Source: Kocuria rosea
Lineage (GTDB): Bacteria; Actinomycetota; Actinomycetes; Actinomycetales; Micrococcaceae
Direction of reading: 5' to 3'
DNA length: 64,000 bases
Assembly (NCBI RefSeq): GCF_023715525.1
Contig: NZ_JAMBOG010000001.1
Location: 186,001-250,000 of the forward strand
The position numbers and the translations under genes are program-made. The notes beneath the pieces were generated by a model. It was not told the DNA's origin. It did no database searches and was given only the letters and a program-made list of their open reading frames with translations. Positions 26,650 through 34,834 of this stretch are shown piece by piece. Within the stretch, counting starts at the first letter, position 1. Each line of letters starts with the position of its first letter.

Positions 26650-27264
26650 ATGCCGCACACCCCCGACGACTCCGCCGACGTCTCCCGGCACGCCGCCTAC
26701 GTCCCCGGCCCGGCCCGGCGCGCCGTCGACCGCGAGGCGCTGCGCGCCCGCATCCCCGGCTGGGGGGCGGACCTGGACCCGGCCGACCGCCCGGCCGTGC
26801 CGAGGCTGCGCTACGACCCGGCCGCGTCCGGGGCGCACTGGGAGTTCCCGGAGCGCCAGCCCGAGCGGTGGCCGCGGGAGCGCTCGATCGAGCACGCCGG
26901 CCTTCCCCCCGTCTTCGGCACGTCGTGCCCGCCCAAGGGCCTCTCCGGGGCGCTGCGGAAGTACGCCTACCGGACCTACAGCGAGGCCCGCGCCGCGCAC
27001 TGGCTGCTGCTGATCGCCGCCGACCGGGTGGACGCCTGGGAGAGCCACCTCGCCTCGTTCGCGACCGGCCGTCCGGACAACCCGATCACCGAAACCGGGG
27101 TGCTGTCCGAGCCCGCCCGGCACGGGCTGTCCTCCCGGGTCGGGACGAAGCGCGCCGACCTCTCCCACCAGTGGCTGGACCCCGTCGTCGTCGCCGGCCC
27201 CTGGGTCCTGGCGGGCGGGGCCGGCGTCGCCGTCATCCGCGCAGTGCTCAGGCGCCGCTCCTGA
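26650..27264 (+). CDS. Hypothetical protein paired with alcohol dehydrogenase
   Basis: A 204-aa protein I do not recognise by fold. It is Pro/Arg-rich with CPPKGLSGALRKYAYRTYSE near residue 97, a soluble body and a C-terminal hydrophobic segment (about residues 179-197, WVLAGGAGVAVIRAVL) followed by RRRS, which could be a tail anchor. GAGAGGAAACGACC before the ATG at 26650 gives a good ribosome site. It starts 24 bases after the dehydrogenase and shares its transcript. The conserved-looking KYAYRTYSE block suggests a real domain. Confidence 0.75.
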   Translation: MPHTPDDSADVSRHAAYVPGPARRAVDREALRARIPGWGADLDPADRPAVPRLRYDPAASGAHWEFPERQPERWPRERSIEHAGLPPVFGTSCPPKGLSGALRKYAYRTYSEARAAHWLLLIAADRVDAWESHLASFATGRPDNPITETGVLSEPARHGLSSRVGTKRADLSHQWLDPVVVAGPWVLAGGAGVAVIRAVLRRRS

Positions 27265-27377
27265 CGGCGCCACTGCTGACGGTGCCGGGGACGGGCGCTC
27301 AGGCGGCGGACCGGGCCGTGGCGGCGCACTCCCGAGGCGCTCGGCCGCCGTGCCCGCAGACAGCACGGCCGGACGTC

Positions 27378-27413
27378 GCCCGGGCCACCACAAGGAGTCG
27401 TGGTGGCCCGGGC
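27378..27413. terminator. Bidirectional terminator
   Basis: A perfect 14-bp stem (27378-27391 with 27400-27413) and eight-base loop between convergent genes. Confidence 0.85.
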
Positions 27414-27442
27414 CGCGTGGGGACCGGCCGGCGCCGAAGGGG

Positions 27443-28633
27443 TCAGTCGCGGTAGAGCAGCAGCGCCTCCCCCTGCCCGCCGCCGCCGCACAGGGACACC
27501 GCGGCCTTGCCCGTGCCGCGGCGGGCCAGCTCGAACGCCGCGTGCAGCGCCAGTCGGGCCCCGGAGGCCCCGATCGGGTGGCCCAGCGCCACGGCGCCGC
27601 CGTGGATGTTCGCCCTCTCCAGCGGGTAGTCGAGGTCGCGCAGCGACTGGATGAGCACGGACGCGAACGCCTCGTTGATCTCGATGAAGTCGAGGTCCTG
27701 CACGGACCACCCCGCCTTGGCCACGGCGGCCTCGATCGCCCGGGACGGCTGGGAGTGCAGGGAGGTGTCCGGACCGGCCACCTGCCCCGGAGCGCCGACC
27801 ACGGCCAGGTACTCGAGGCCGTGGCGGGCGGCGTAGTCGCGGGTGGTCAGCACGACCGCGGCGGCCCCGTCCGTCAGCGGGGAGGAGTTGCCGGCGGTGA
27901 TGGTGCCGTTCTTGTCGAACGCCGGGCGCAGGCCCGCCATGGACTCCGCGGTGGCGCCGGGTCGCACGCCCTGGTCGGTCGCGACGACGAGCGGGTCGCC
28001 CTTGCGCTGCGGGACCTCCACGGGGGCGATCTCCTGCTCGAAGACGCCCTGCTCGGTGGCCCGGGCGGCACGCTGGTGGCTCTGGGCCGCCACCTCGTCC
28101 TGTTCCTCGCGGGGGATCCCCCGCTCGGCGTTGCCGGACTCGGTGAGCGAGCCCATGGACACGCGCGCGGCCACGTCCACCAGCCCGTCCTTGGCCACGG
28201 CGTCCTCGAGGGTGAGGTCCCCGTAGGACTTGCCCTGGCGCACGCCCACGGCCAGGTGCGGGGCGTTGGTCATGGACTCCTGGCCGCCGGCGACGACGAT
28301 CTCGGCCTCGCCGCCGCGGATCAGGCGGGCGCCGTGGGTGACGGCCACGAGCCCGGACAGGCAGACCTTGTTGACGGTCTCGGCGGGCACGCTCAGCGGG
28401 ATGCCGGCGGCCACGGCCGCCTGGCGCGCGGGGTTCTGCCCGGCTCCGGCCTGCAGGACGTGACCCATGACGACGTAGTCGACCTGGTCGGCAGAGACGC
28501 CGGAGCGCTCGAGCGCGGCCCGGATGGCGTGGGCGCCCAGCTCGGCCGCGCTGAAGGAGGCGAGCTGGCCCAGGATCTTGCCCTGGGGCGTGCGGGCGCC
28601 GGACAGGATGACGACGTCGGTGGCGGTGCTCAT
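27443..28633 (-). CDS. Acetyl-CoA acetyltransferase (thiolase)
   Basis: A 396-aa degradative/biosynthetic thiolase. The acyl-accepting Cys91 is in VNKVCLSGL, the catalytic His in [17 protein letters not shown] and the second Cys in SLCGGGGQG. With ScoA/ScoB it would split acetoacetyl-CoA to two acetyl-CoA. The ATG at 28633 overlaps the scoB stop (ATGA), so scoA-scoB-thiolase form a tightly coupled operon. Cytoplasmic, normal length. Confidence 0.92.
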   Translation of the reverse strand: MSTATDVVILSGARTPQGKILGQLASFSAAELGAHAIRAALERSGVSADQVDYVVMGHVLQAGAGQNPARQAAVAAGIPLSVPAETVNKVCLSGLVAVTHGARLIRGGEAEIVVAGGQESMTNAPHLAVGVRQGKSYGDLTLEDAVAKDGLVDVAARVSMGSLTESGNAERGIPREEQDEVAAQSHQRAARATEQGVFEQEIAPVEVPQRKGDPLVVATDQGVRPGATAESMAGLRPAFDKNGTITAGNSSPLTDGAAAVVLTTRDYAARHGLEYLAVVGAPGQVAGPDTSLHSQPSRAIEAAVAKAGWSVQDLDFIEINEAFASVLIQSLRDLDYPLERANIHGGAVALGHPIGASGARLALHAAFELARRGTGKAAVSLCGGGGQGEALLLYRD

Positions 28634-29352
28634 CGGTTCTCCTCGGCGGGAACGGGCTCGGCGGGAACGGGCGCGGGGCTGGTGGCCCCGGTGGGCACGG
28701 ACTCGGGCGTGACGTCCTGCAGGTCGGTGCGGAAGGGCGCCTCGGTCTTCTCGCGCACCTCCTCCTCGGTGATGCCGGGGGCGAGACTGCGCAGCACGAG
28801 CCCGTCCTCCTCGACGTCGAAGACGCACAGGTCCGTGACGATGCGGTCGACGACGCCCACGCCGGTGAGCGGGAGGTCGCACTCGGTCCTGATCTTCGCG
28901 GCCCCGTCCTTGGCCACGTGGTCGGTCAGGACGATGACCCGCGGCGTGCCCGCCACGAGGTCCATGGCCCCGCCCATGCCCTTGACCATCTTGCCGGGGA
29001 TCGTCCAGTTGGCGAGGTCCCCGGCGCCGGAGACCTGCATGGCGCCGAGGATGGCGACCTTCACGTGCCCGCCGCGGATCATCCCGAAGGACGTCGCGGA
29101 GTCGAAGATCGACGCCCCGGGCAGGAGCGTGATCGTCTGCTTGCCGGCGTTGATGAGGTCCGGGTCCTCGTCGCCCTCGTAGGGGAACGGGCCCATGCCC
29201 AGCACCCCGTTCTCCGACTGCAGCACCACGTCGACGCCCTCGGGCAGGTTGTTGGCCACGAGGGTGGGGATGCCGATGCCGAGGTTGACGTAGTCGCCGT
29301 CGGAGAGCTCGGCGGCGGCGATGGCCGCCATCTCGTCGCGGGTCCAGCTCAT
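28630..29352 (-). CDS. scoB: 3-oxoacid CoA-transferase subunit B
   Basis: A 240-aa CoA-transferase beta subunit. It has the [17 protein letters not shown] start motif and the catalytic glutamate region [12 protein letters not shown] at about residues 44-55, then [14 protein letters not shown]. It transfers CoA from succinyl-CoA to acetoacetate together with ScoA. The C-terminal 25 residues are an unusual Pro/Ala/Val tail ([15 protein letters not shown]). Start overlaps the scoA stop (ATGA); stop overlaps the thiolase start. Confidence 0.92.
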   Translation of the reverse strand: MSWTRDEMAAIAAAELSDGDYVNLGIGIPTLVANNLPEGVDVVLQSENGVLGMGPFPYEGDEDPDLINAGKQTITLLPGASIFDSATSFGMIRGGHVKVAILGAMQVSGAGDLANWTIPGKMVKGMGGAMDLVAGTPRVIVLTDHVAKDGAAKIRTECDLPLTGVGVVDRIVTDLCVFDVEEDGLVLRSLAPGITEEEVREKTEAPFRTDLQDVTPESVPTGATSPAPVPAEPVPAEENR

Positions 29353-30092
29353 GCCTGGCCTCCGTTGCGCTGGTGGGACGCGGCGGCCGCCGCCGGGCGG
29401 GGACGGACCGTGCGCTGCTCGATGTCCTTGGGCGCGCCGCTGTACTGCACGACGTGCTGGACGTAGACGCCCGGGGTCACGATGTGGTCGGGGTGGAGCT
29501 CGCCGGCCTCCACGAGGTGCTCGACCTCGGCGAAGGTGACCCTCCCCGCCGTCGCGACGACGGGGTTGAAGTTGCGGGCGGTGTAGCGGTAGACGAGGTT
29601 GCCGTCGGTGTCTCCCGTCCAGGCGTGGACCAGGGCGACGTCGGCGACGATGCCCCGCTCCTGGACGTAGGTCTCGCCGTCGAACTCGGCGAGCGGCTTG
29701 CCCTCGGCCACGAGAGTGCCCACGCCGGTCCTCGTGTAGAACGCCGGGATGCCCGCGCCGCCGGCGCGCAGCCGCTCGGCGAGGGTGCCCTGGGGGTTGA
29801 ACTCGACCTCGAGCTCGCCGTCCAGGTACTGCCGGGCGAAGAGCTTGTTCTCGCCCACGTAGGAGGCGAGCACCTTGCGCACCTGGCGGTTCTCGAGCAG
29901 CACGCCGAGGCCCTTCCCGTCCACGCCCATGTTGTTGGAGACCACGGTGAGGTCCCTGACCCCCGACTCCCGCACCGCGTCGATGAGGTCCCGCGGGATC
30001 CCGCTGAGGCCGAAGCCGCCGACGGCCACCGTCATGCCGTCCCGGAGCGTCTCCGCCAGCAGCTCGGCGGCGTTGTTCCTGACCTTGGACAC
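29349..30092 (-). CDS. scoA: 3-oxoacid CoA-transferase subunit A
   Basis: A 247-aa alpha subunit with the CoA-binding glycine motif [16 protein letters not shown] near residues 23-38 and the [14 protein letters not shown] block. The GTG at 30092 follows AAAGG. First gene of the scoA-scoB-thiolase operon for acetoacetate activation. The 136-base gap to the divergent IclR gene holds the shared control region. Cytoplasmic. Confidence 0.92.
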   Translation of the reverse strand: MSKVRNNAAELLAETLRDGMTVAVGGFGLSGIPRDLIDAVRESGVRDLTVVSNNMGVDGKGLGVLLENRQVRKVLASYVGENKLFARQYLDGELEVEFNPQGTLAERLRAGGAGIPAFYTRTGVGTLVAEGKPLAEFDGETYVQERGIVADVALVHAWTGDTDGNLVYRYTARNFNPVVATAGRVTFAEVEHLVEAGELHPDHIVTPGVYVQHVVQYSGAPKDIEQRTVRPRPAAAAASHQRNGGQA

Positions 30093-30236
30093 TCGCGTGC
30101 CTTTCTGCTCGATGGACTGTGACCCAGGACTCAATCTAGGAACCCACCACATACCGGTCAACCGCATCCGTACCGTTGCAGGGGAGAAGCTCACCATCCG
30201 GCCAAACCGGCGGAGGCTGTCCATATAGTGGAGTAC

Positions 30237-31025
30237 ATGACGGAGAAGGGCGCGGACCGGGACGCCGGCGGCGGGACCCAGGTGGTGCACCGGGTGGCCC
30301 GGCTGCTGCGGGCGGTGGCGGCGCGCGAGGAGGGCGGCACGGTGGCCGAGCTGGCGGCGGCCACGGGCCTGACCCGGCCCACCGTCCACCGCCTGCTCAC
30401 GGGGCTGGCCGAGGAGGGCCTCGTCGACCGCCCCGGGGGCACGGGCGCCTGGCAGCTCGGCCCCGAGCTCTACGTGCTCGGCTCGGTCGCGGCCCACCGC
30501 TACCCGATCCGGGAGCTGGCCGGCCCGTCGCTGCGCCGGCTCGCCGAGGCCACGGGTGAGAGCGCGTTCCTGTCGGCCCGCCGCGGGCTGGAGACCGTGT
30601 GCCTGGCACGGGTGGAGGGCGCCTTCCCCATCCGTTCGCACGTCCTCTACGAGGGCCTGCGGCTGCCGCTCGGCGTGGCGTCGGCGGGCCTGGCGATCCT
30701 GGCGCACCTGCCCGACCCCGAGGTGGACCGGGTGCTGGAGGCCACGGCCGAGGCGCGGGCCTGGTGGGGGCCCCTGCACACCCGGGAGCGGATCCGGGAG
30801 CTGCTCGCGGACGTGCGCCGTCAGGGCTGCGCGGTGAACCCCGGCATGATCGTCGAGGGCAGCTGGGGCATGGCGGCGGCCGTCTTCGACGCGGCCGGGG
30901 CGCCGGTCTACGCGCTGAGCCTCACCGGGATCGAGACCCGCTTCGCCGGGGAGCGCCGCCAGCTGCTGGGACGGGCCCTGCTCGCGGAGGCCCACCGGCT
31001 CTCGCGCGAGCTGGGCCACCGCTGA
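30237..31025 (+). CDS. IclR-family regulator of the ketone-body operon
   Basis: A 262-aa IclR regulator: winged HTH (VAELAAATGLTRPTVHRLLTGL around residues 38-59), then a ligand-binding domain with LPLGVASAGLAILAHLPDPEV and a C-terminal GITRF-like GIETRFAGERR. I place the start at the ATG 30237, seven bases after a -10 TATAGT (30224-30229), which would make a leaderless mRNA; GTG 30228 overlaps the -10. It is divergent from scoA and convergent with the hydroxybutyrate dehydrogenase, so it probably controls 3-hydroxybutyrate/acetoacetate use. Alternative: a beta-ketoadipate-type (PcaR-like) regulator. Confidence 0.88.
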   Translation: MTEKGADRDAGGGTQVVHRVARLLRAVAAREEGGTVAELAAATGLTRPTVHRLLTGLAEEGLVDRPGGTGAWQLGPELYVLGSVAAHRYPIRELAGPSLRRLAEATGESAFLSARRGLETVCLARVEGAFPIRSHVLYEGLRLPLGVASAGLAILAHLPDPEVDRVLEATAEARAWWGPLHTRERIRELLADVRRQGCAVNPGMIVEGSWGMAAAVFDAAGAPVYALSLTGIETRFAGERRQLLGRALLAEAHRLSRELGHR

Positions 31026-31047
31026 GCGGGGCGCGGACCCGGGCGGC

Positions 31048-31803
31048 TCAGCGCGCCGTCCAGCCGCCGTCCATCGAGTAGGAGGCGCCGGTGACCATGC
31101 TCGCGTGCGGTCCGGCCAGCCATGCCACCAGGCTGCCCACGTCCTCGGGCTCCACGAGCTTCTTGACCGGGGTCTCGCCCAGCATGATCCGCTCGACGAC
31201 CTCGGACTCGGGGATTCCGTGCACCTTCGCCTGGTCGGCGACCTGCTTCTCGACGAGCGGGGTGCGGACGTAGCCGGGATTGATGCAGTTGCTGGTCACC
31301 CCGTGCGCCGCGCCCTCGAGCGCGACGGTCTTGGACAGGCCCTCGAGCCCGTGCTTCGCCGAGACGTAGGCGCTCTTGTAGGGCGAGGCGCGCAGGCCGT
31401 GGACGGAGGAGATGTTGACGACGCGGCCCCACCCCTGCTCGTACATGTGCGGCAGGGCGGCCCGGACCAGCAGGAAGGGGCTCTCGAGCATCAGCACGAG
31501 GATGCGGTGGAAGTCCGCGGGGTCGAACTCGTGCAGCGGAGCGACCTTCTGGATCCCGGCGTTGTTGACGAGCACGTCCACCTCGAGGCTCAGCCGCGCG
31601 AGCGCGGCGGTGTCGAGCAGGTCGACGGCCCACGCGCGCCCGCCGAGCTCGCCGGCGACGCGCTGCGCTCCGGTCTCGTCGACGTCGGCCACCACCACGT
31701 GCGCGCCGGAGCCCGCCAGGGCCCGGGCGGCGGCGAGACCGATGCCGCTGGCGCCGCCGGTCACGAGCGCGGTGCGCCCCTCGAGGTCGTTCTGCTGGGA
31801 CAT
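31048..31803 (-). CDS. bdhA: 3-hydroxybutyrate dehydrogenase (SDR)
   Basis: A 251-aa short-chain dehydrogenase: cofactor motif TGGASGIG near residue 16, NNAG, and active-site Ser in ISSVHGL with YVSAK. The segments LMLESPFLLVRAALPHMYEQGWGR and NCINPGYVRTPLVEKQ are characteristic of D-3-hydroxybutyrate dehydrogenases, which make acetoacetate with NAD. GAGGAGAGGA precedes the ATG. Its position beside the scoAB-thiolase operon supports the assignment. Convergent with iclR with a 22-base gap. Confidence 0.88.
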   Translation of the reverse strand: MSQQNDLEGRTALVTGGASGIGLAAARALAGSGAHVVVADVDETGAQRVAGELGGRAWAVDLLDTAALARLSLEVDVLVNNAGIQKVAPLHEFDPADFHRILVLMLESPFLLVRAALPHMYEQGWGRVVNISSVHGLRASPYKSAYVSAKHGLEGLSKTVALEGAAHGVTSNCINPGYVRTPLVEKQVADQAKVHGIPESEVVERIMLGETPVKKLVEPEDVGSLVAWLAGPHASMVTGASYSMDGGWTAR

Positions 31804-31920
31804 GGTGTCCTCTCCTCCGCCGCTGGCCCGGTCTTGATGTGCTGACGGGAATCCGAGCCCTGGTCACCGCCACGGTATGTGATCGGCGCCACGAAGGCGA
31901 GGAGGCTCCCGACCCGTTGT

Positions 31921-31940
31921 GTGACGCCATGTGTCGTCAC
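31921..31940. promoter_or_regulatory. Inverted repeat in the bdhA/metE-like control region
   Basis: GTGACG (31921-31926) and CGTCAC (31935-31940) form a perfect inverted repeat with an eight-base spacer in the 310-base gap between the divergent genes. It resembles a dyad for a CRP/GlxR-like or other dimeric regulator. The remaining gap holds the riboswitch and the bdhA leader. Confidence 0.4.
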
Positions 31941-31999
31941 GTCGTCACGAAGGCGCCGAATGGCGCAACATGCGCGCGTGCGGTTGGATGACAGGGTCA

Positions 32000-32098
32000 C
32001 CATCCAGAGCGGCCGAGAGATCTGGCTCGACGACGCCGCAGCAACCCGGGCGGACGGACCCCGTCCTCGCCCCCCGGTGCTACCGCCAGGACCGATGG
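32000..32098 (+). promoter_or_regulatory. SAM riboswitch (SAM-I / SAM-I-IV variant type)
   Basis: P1 CCATC (32000-32004) with GATGG (32094-32098), P2 GCGGC/GCCGC, core GAGAGATCTGG, GCAGCAACC, a long P3 (GGACGG/CCGTCC region), GGTGCTACCGCCAGGACC. The loop base change to TCTGG keeps pairing to CCAGG through a G-T wobble, a co-variation supporting the pseudoknot. The ribosome site GGAAAGGA begins within P1, so translational control is likely. Confidence 0.85.
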
Positions 32099-32113
32099 AA
32101 AGGACGTAGCCCC

Positions 32114-33331
32114 TTGCTGCGCAGCGCCGACCGCATCCTCACCACCCACGCCGGGTCCCTCCCCCGCACCCCCGAGCTGCTCGCGGCCAACGAGGCCCGC
32201 ACCTCGGGGGCGGCGAGCCCTCAGGAGTTCGACGCCCTGCTGCGCGAGGCCGTGGTCGACGTCGTGCGCCGCCAGCGCGAGGCGGGCATCGACATCGTCA
32301 ACGACGGCGAGTACGGCCACGCCATGACGCACTCCGTGGACTACGGCGCGTGGTGGACGTACTCCTTCGACCGCACGGGCGGGCTGTCGATCGTCGACGA
32401 CAACGAGGCCGACGTCCCCAAGCGCTCCACCCCGGGCAGCGTGGTGCTCACGAGCTTCCTGGACCGGCGGGACTTCGCCACGTTCCACGACGCGTACACG
32501 GATCCCTCCTCCGGCATCCACCTGGCCGACCCGGACCTGCCGCCGCCCGTCTTCCCGGCGGCGACCGGCCCGCTCTCCTACACCGGCCAGGCCGCGGTGG
32601 CCTCCGACGTCGCCGGCCTCACCGCCGCCCTGGAGGAGACCGGCGCGGCCGAGGGCTTCGTCGCCGCCCTCTCCCCCGGCTCCGCCGCCCGCATCGGCAA
32701 CCACCACTACGGCAGCGAGGAGGAGTTCCTCTACGCCTGGGCGGACGTGCTGCGCGAGGAGTACACCGCGATCCTCGACGCCGGCCTGGTGCTGCAGATC
32801 GACGACCCCTCGATCGCCGAGTCCTGGGACCAGGTCAACCCCGAGCCGGCCGTCGAGGACTACCAGCGGTTCATCCGGATCCGCGTCGAGGCCCTCAACC
32901 ACGCCCTGCGCGGTCTGCCCCAGGACCGGATCCGCTTCCACCTGTGCTGGGGCTCGTGGCACGGGCCCCACACCACGGACCTCGAGTTCAAGCACCTCGT
33001 GGACCTGCTGCTGTCGATCGACGCGGGCGGCTACTCCTTCGAGGGCGCCAACGCCCGCCACGAGCACGAGTGGAAGGTCTGGCAGGACCACCGGCTGCCC
33101 GAGGGCAAGGTGATCATCCCGGGCGTCGTCTCCCACGCCACCAACGTGGTGGAGCACCCCGAGCTCGTGGCCGACCGGATCGAGCGCTACGCGCGGCTCG
33201 TGGGCCGCGAGAACGTCCTGGCCTCGACCGACTGCGGCCTCGGCGGGCGCGTGCACCCGCAGATCGCCTGGGCGAAGCTCGAGACGCTCGCCCGCGGCGC
33301 CGAGCTCGCCTCGCGCCGGCTCTGGGCCTGA
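32114..33331 (+). CDS. MetE-like methionine synthase, copy 1
   Basis: A 405-aa protein equivalent to the C-terminal catalytic half of cobalamin-independent methionine synthase (YxjG/YxjH-like). Zinc and homocysteine ligands are all present: His276 and Cys278 in FHLCWGSWHGPH, Glu310 in SFEGANARH and Cys374 in STDCGLGGR. It lacks the N-terminal folate-binding half of MetE, so the methyl donor is uncertain. Start is TTG at 32114, ten bases after AAAGGA; an upstream ATG runs into a stop and the long frame crosses the riboswitch. It is co-transcribed with a close paralogue and SAM-riboswitch controlled. Confidence 0.88.
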   Translation: MLRSADRILTTHAGSLPRTPELLAANEARTSGAASPQEFDALLREAVVDVVRRQREAGIDIVNDGEYGHAMTHSVDYGAWWTYSFDRTGGLSIVDDNEADVPKRSTPGSVVLTSFLDRRDFATFHDAYTDPSSGIHLADPDLPPPVFPAATGPLSYTGQAAVASDVAGLTAALEETGAAEGFVAALSPGSAARIGNHHYGSEEEFLYAWADVLREEYTAILDAGLVLQIDDPSIAESWDQVNPEPAVEDYQRFIRIRVEALNHALRGLPQDRIRFHLCWGSWHGPHTTDLEFKHLVDLLLSIDAGGYSFEGANARHEHEWKVWQDHRLPEGKVIIPGVVSHATNVVEHPELVADRIERYARLVGRENVLASTDCGLGGRVHPQIAWAKLETLARGAELASRRLWA

Positions 33332-33373
33332 GCGGCCCTCCCGACCATCCGCCCCACCCCAGGAGGACCGTCC

Positions 33374-34591
33374 TTGACCATGCAGAACACCGACCGCGTT
33401 CGGACCACGCACGTGGGCTCCCTGCCCCGCACCCCGCGGCTGCTCGAGGCCAACCAGCACTACGCCGACGGCACCCTCGCGTGGGAGCAGCTCGTGGCCG
33501 AGCTGGAGACCGGCGTCGTCGACGTCGTGCGCAAGCAGCGCGAGATCGGCGTCGACGTGGTCAACGACGGCGAGTACGGGCACACCATGTCCAGCGCCGT
33601 GGACTACGGCGCCTGGTGGAACTACTCGTTCTCCCGCCTGGGCGGGCTCACCCCCACGGACGAGGACCGGTGGGCGTCCACCGCGCGGCGCCGCTCCTCG
33701 CCCGGCAACGTGGTGCTCACGAGCTTCCCGGACCGCCGGGACCGTGAGCGCTTCCCGGAGGCCTACGAGGACCCGGCGTCGGGCATCCTCACCGGCCGGG
33801 CCTCGACCAAGCAGCCCAAGATCACCGGGCCGCTCAGCTACACCGGCCACGAGGCCGTGGCCTCGGACATCCGCAGCCTCCGGGCCGCCATGGAGGCGAC
33901 CGGCGCGCAGACCGGGTTCATCGCCGCCCTCTCCCCCGGCTCCGCCGCGCGCGTGACCAACGAGTACTACCCGACCGACGAGGAGCTCGTCTACGCGTGC
34001 GCCGACGCGATGCGCGAGGAGTACCTGGCGATCACGCAGGCCGGGCTGATCGTGCAGATCGACGACCCCTCCATCGCCGAGTCCTGGGACCAGGTCAACC
34101 CCGAGCCCACGGTCGAGGACTACCTGCGGTTCACGCAGCTGCGCGTCGAGGCCCTCAACCACGCGCTGCGCGGGATCCCCGAGGAGCAGGTGCGCTTCCA
34201 CCTGTGCTGGGGCTCGTGGCACGGCCCGCACACCACGGACCTCGAGCTGAAGTACATCGTGGACCAGATGCTGAGCATCAACGCCGGCGGCTACACCTTC
34301 GAGGGCGCCTCCGCCCGCCACGCCCACGAGTGGAAGGTCTGGCGGGACCACGCGCTGCCCGAGGGGCGCGTGATCATCCCCGGGGTGGTCTCCCACTCGA
34401 CGAACGTGGTGGAGCACCCCGAGCTGGTGGCCGACCGGATCGAGCAGTTCGCCTCCGTCGTGGGCCGGGAGAACGTCGTGGCCTCCACCGACTGCGGCCT
34501 CGGCGGGCGCCTGCACCCGCAGATCGCCTGGGCCAAGCTCGGCTCCCTCGCCGAGGGCGCGCGCCTGGCCTCGGAGCGGCTCTTCGGCTGA
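33374..34591 (+). CDS. MetE-like methionine synthase, copy 2
   Basis: A 405-aa paralogue of the preceding gene, exactly the same length, with zinc ligands at identical positions (His276, Cys278, Glu310, Cys374). It shares HLCWGSWHGPHTTDLE and QIDDPSIAESWDQVNPEP with copy 1 but differs strongly around residues 85-155, probably the methyl-donor side. TTG start at 33374 seven bases after AGGAGG; an ATG six bases later is possible. Tandem S-box-controlled pairs of this type also exist in Bacillus (yxjG-yxjH). Transcribed from the same riboswitch; ends at a hairpin. Confidence 0.88.
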   Translation: MTMQNTDRVRTTHVGSLPRTPRLLEANQHYADGTLAWEQLVAELETGVVDVVRKQREIGVDVVNDGEYGHTMSSAVDYGAWWNYSFSRLGGLTPTDEDRWASTARRRSSPGNVVLTSFPDRRDRERFPEAYEDPASGILTGRASTKQPKITGPLSYTGHEAVASDIRSLRAAMEATGAQTGFIAALSPGSAARVTNEYYPTDEELVYACADAMREEYLAITQAGLIVQIDDPSIAESWDQVNPEPTVEDYLRFTQLRVEALNHALRGIPEEQVRFHLCWGSWHGPHTTDLELKYIVDQMLSINAGGYTFEGASARHAHEWKVWRDHALPEGRVIIPGVVSHSTNVVEHPELVADRIEQFASVVGRENVVASTDCGLGGRLHPQIAWAKLGSLAEGARLASERLFG

Positions 34592-34606
34592 GCCGTCACC
34601 CCGCCC

Positions 34607-34646
34607 GTGCGGCCCCGGTCCCGCCGCGGAAGGATCGGGGCCGCAC
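34607..34646 (+). terminator. Terminator of the metE-like operon
   Basis: GTGCGGCCCCG (34607-34617) pairs perfectly with CGGGGCCGCAC (34636-34646), 16 bases after the stop. Confidence 0.8.
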
Positions 34647-34725
34647 GCGTCGGCGCCGGAGCCCCTCCGGCGGGAGGCGGGCCACGTCACACTGCCGGCA
34701 TCTCGTTCGGCCACATGGCGCCGGG

Positions 34726-34754
34726 GTGACAGGGATCACTCCGGCCCGTAGGAT
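34726..34754 (+). promoter_or_regulatory. Promoter of the MHS transporter gene
   Basis: GTGACA (34726-34731), 17 bases, TAGGAT (34749-34754): a strong actinobacterial promoter match. The start of transcription would fall just before the palindrome at 34765. Confidence 0.65.
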
Positions 34755-34764
34755 CACCGTGCAT

Positions 34765-34778
34765 ACCGAACGTTCGGT
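34765..34778. promoter_or_regulatory. PaaR-type operator before the MHS transporter
   Basis: A perfect 14-bp palindrome ACCGAACGTTCGGT at the predicted transcription start. It fits the pattern ACCG-N2-CG-N2-CGGT shared with the paaZ operator (45577), although the gene lies 13 kb from paaR. Confidence 0.7.
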
Positions 34779-34834
34779 TATCAGCTGCTCGGTTCCCGAG
34801 GACGCCGCCGTCCCCGACCCCACTGGAGTTTCCC

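Noticed and set aside
31931-32113. Upstream extension of MetE-like copy 1
   Set aside because: The extended frame would translate the riboswitch; family N-termini start near LLRSADRILTTHAGSLPRT, matched by the TTG with a ribosome site.
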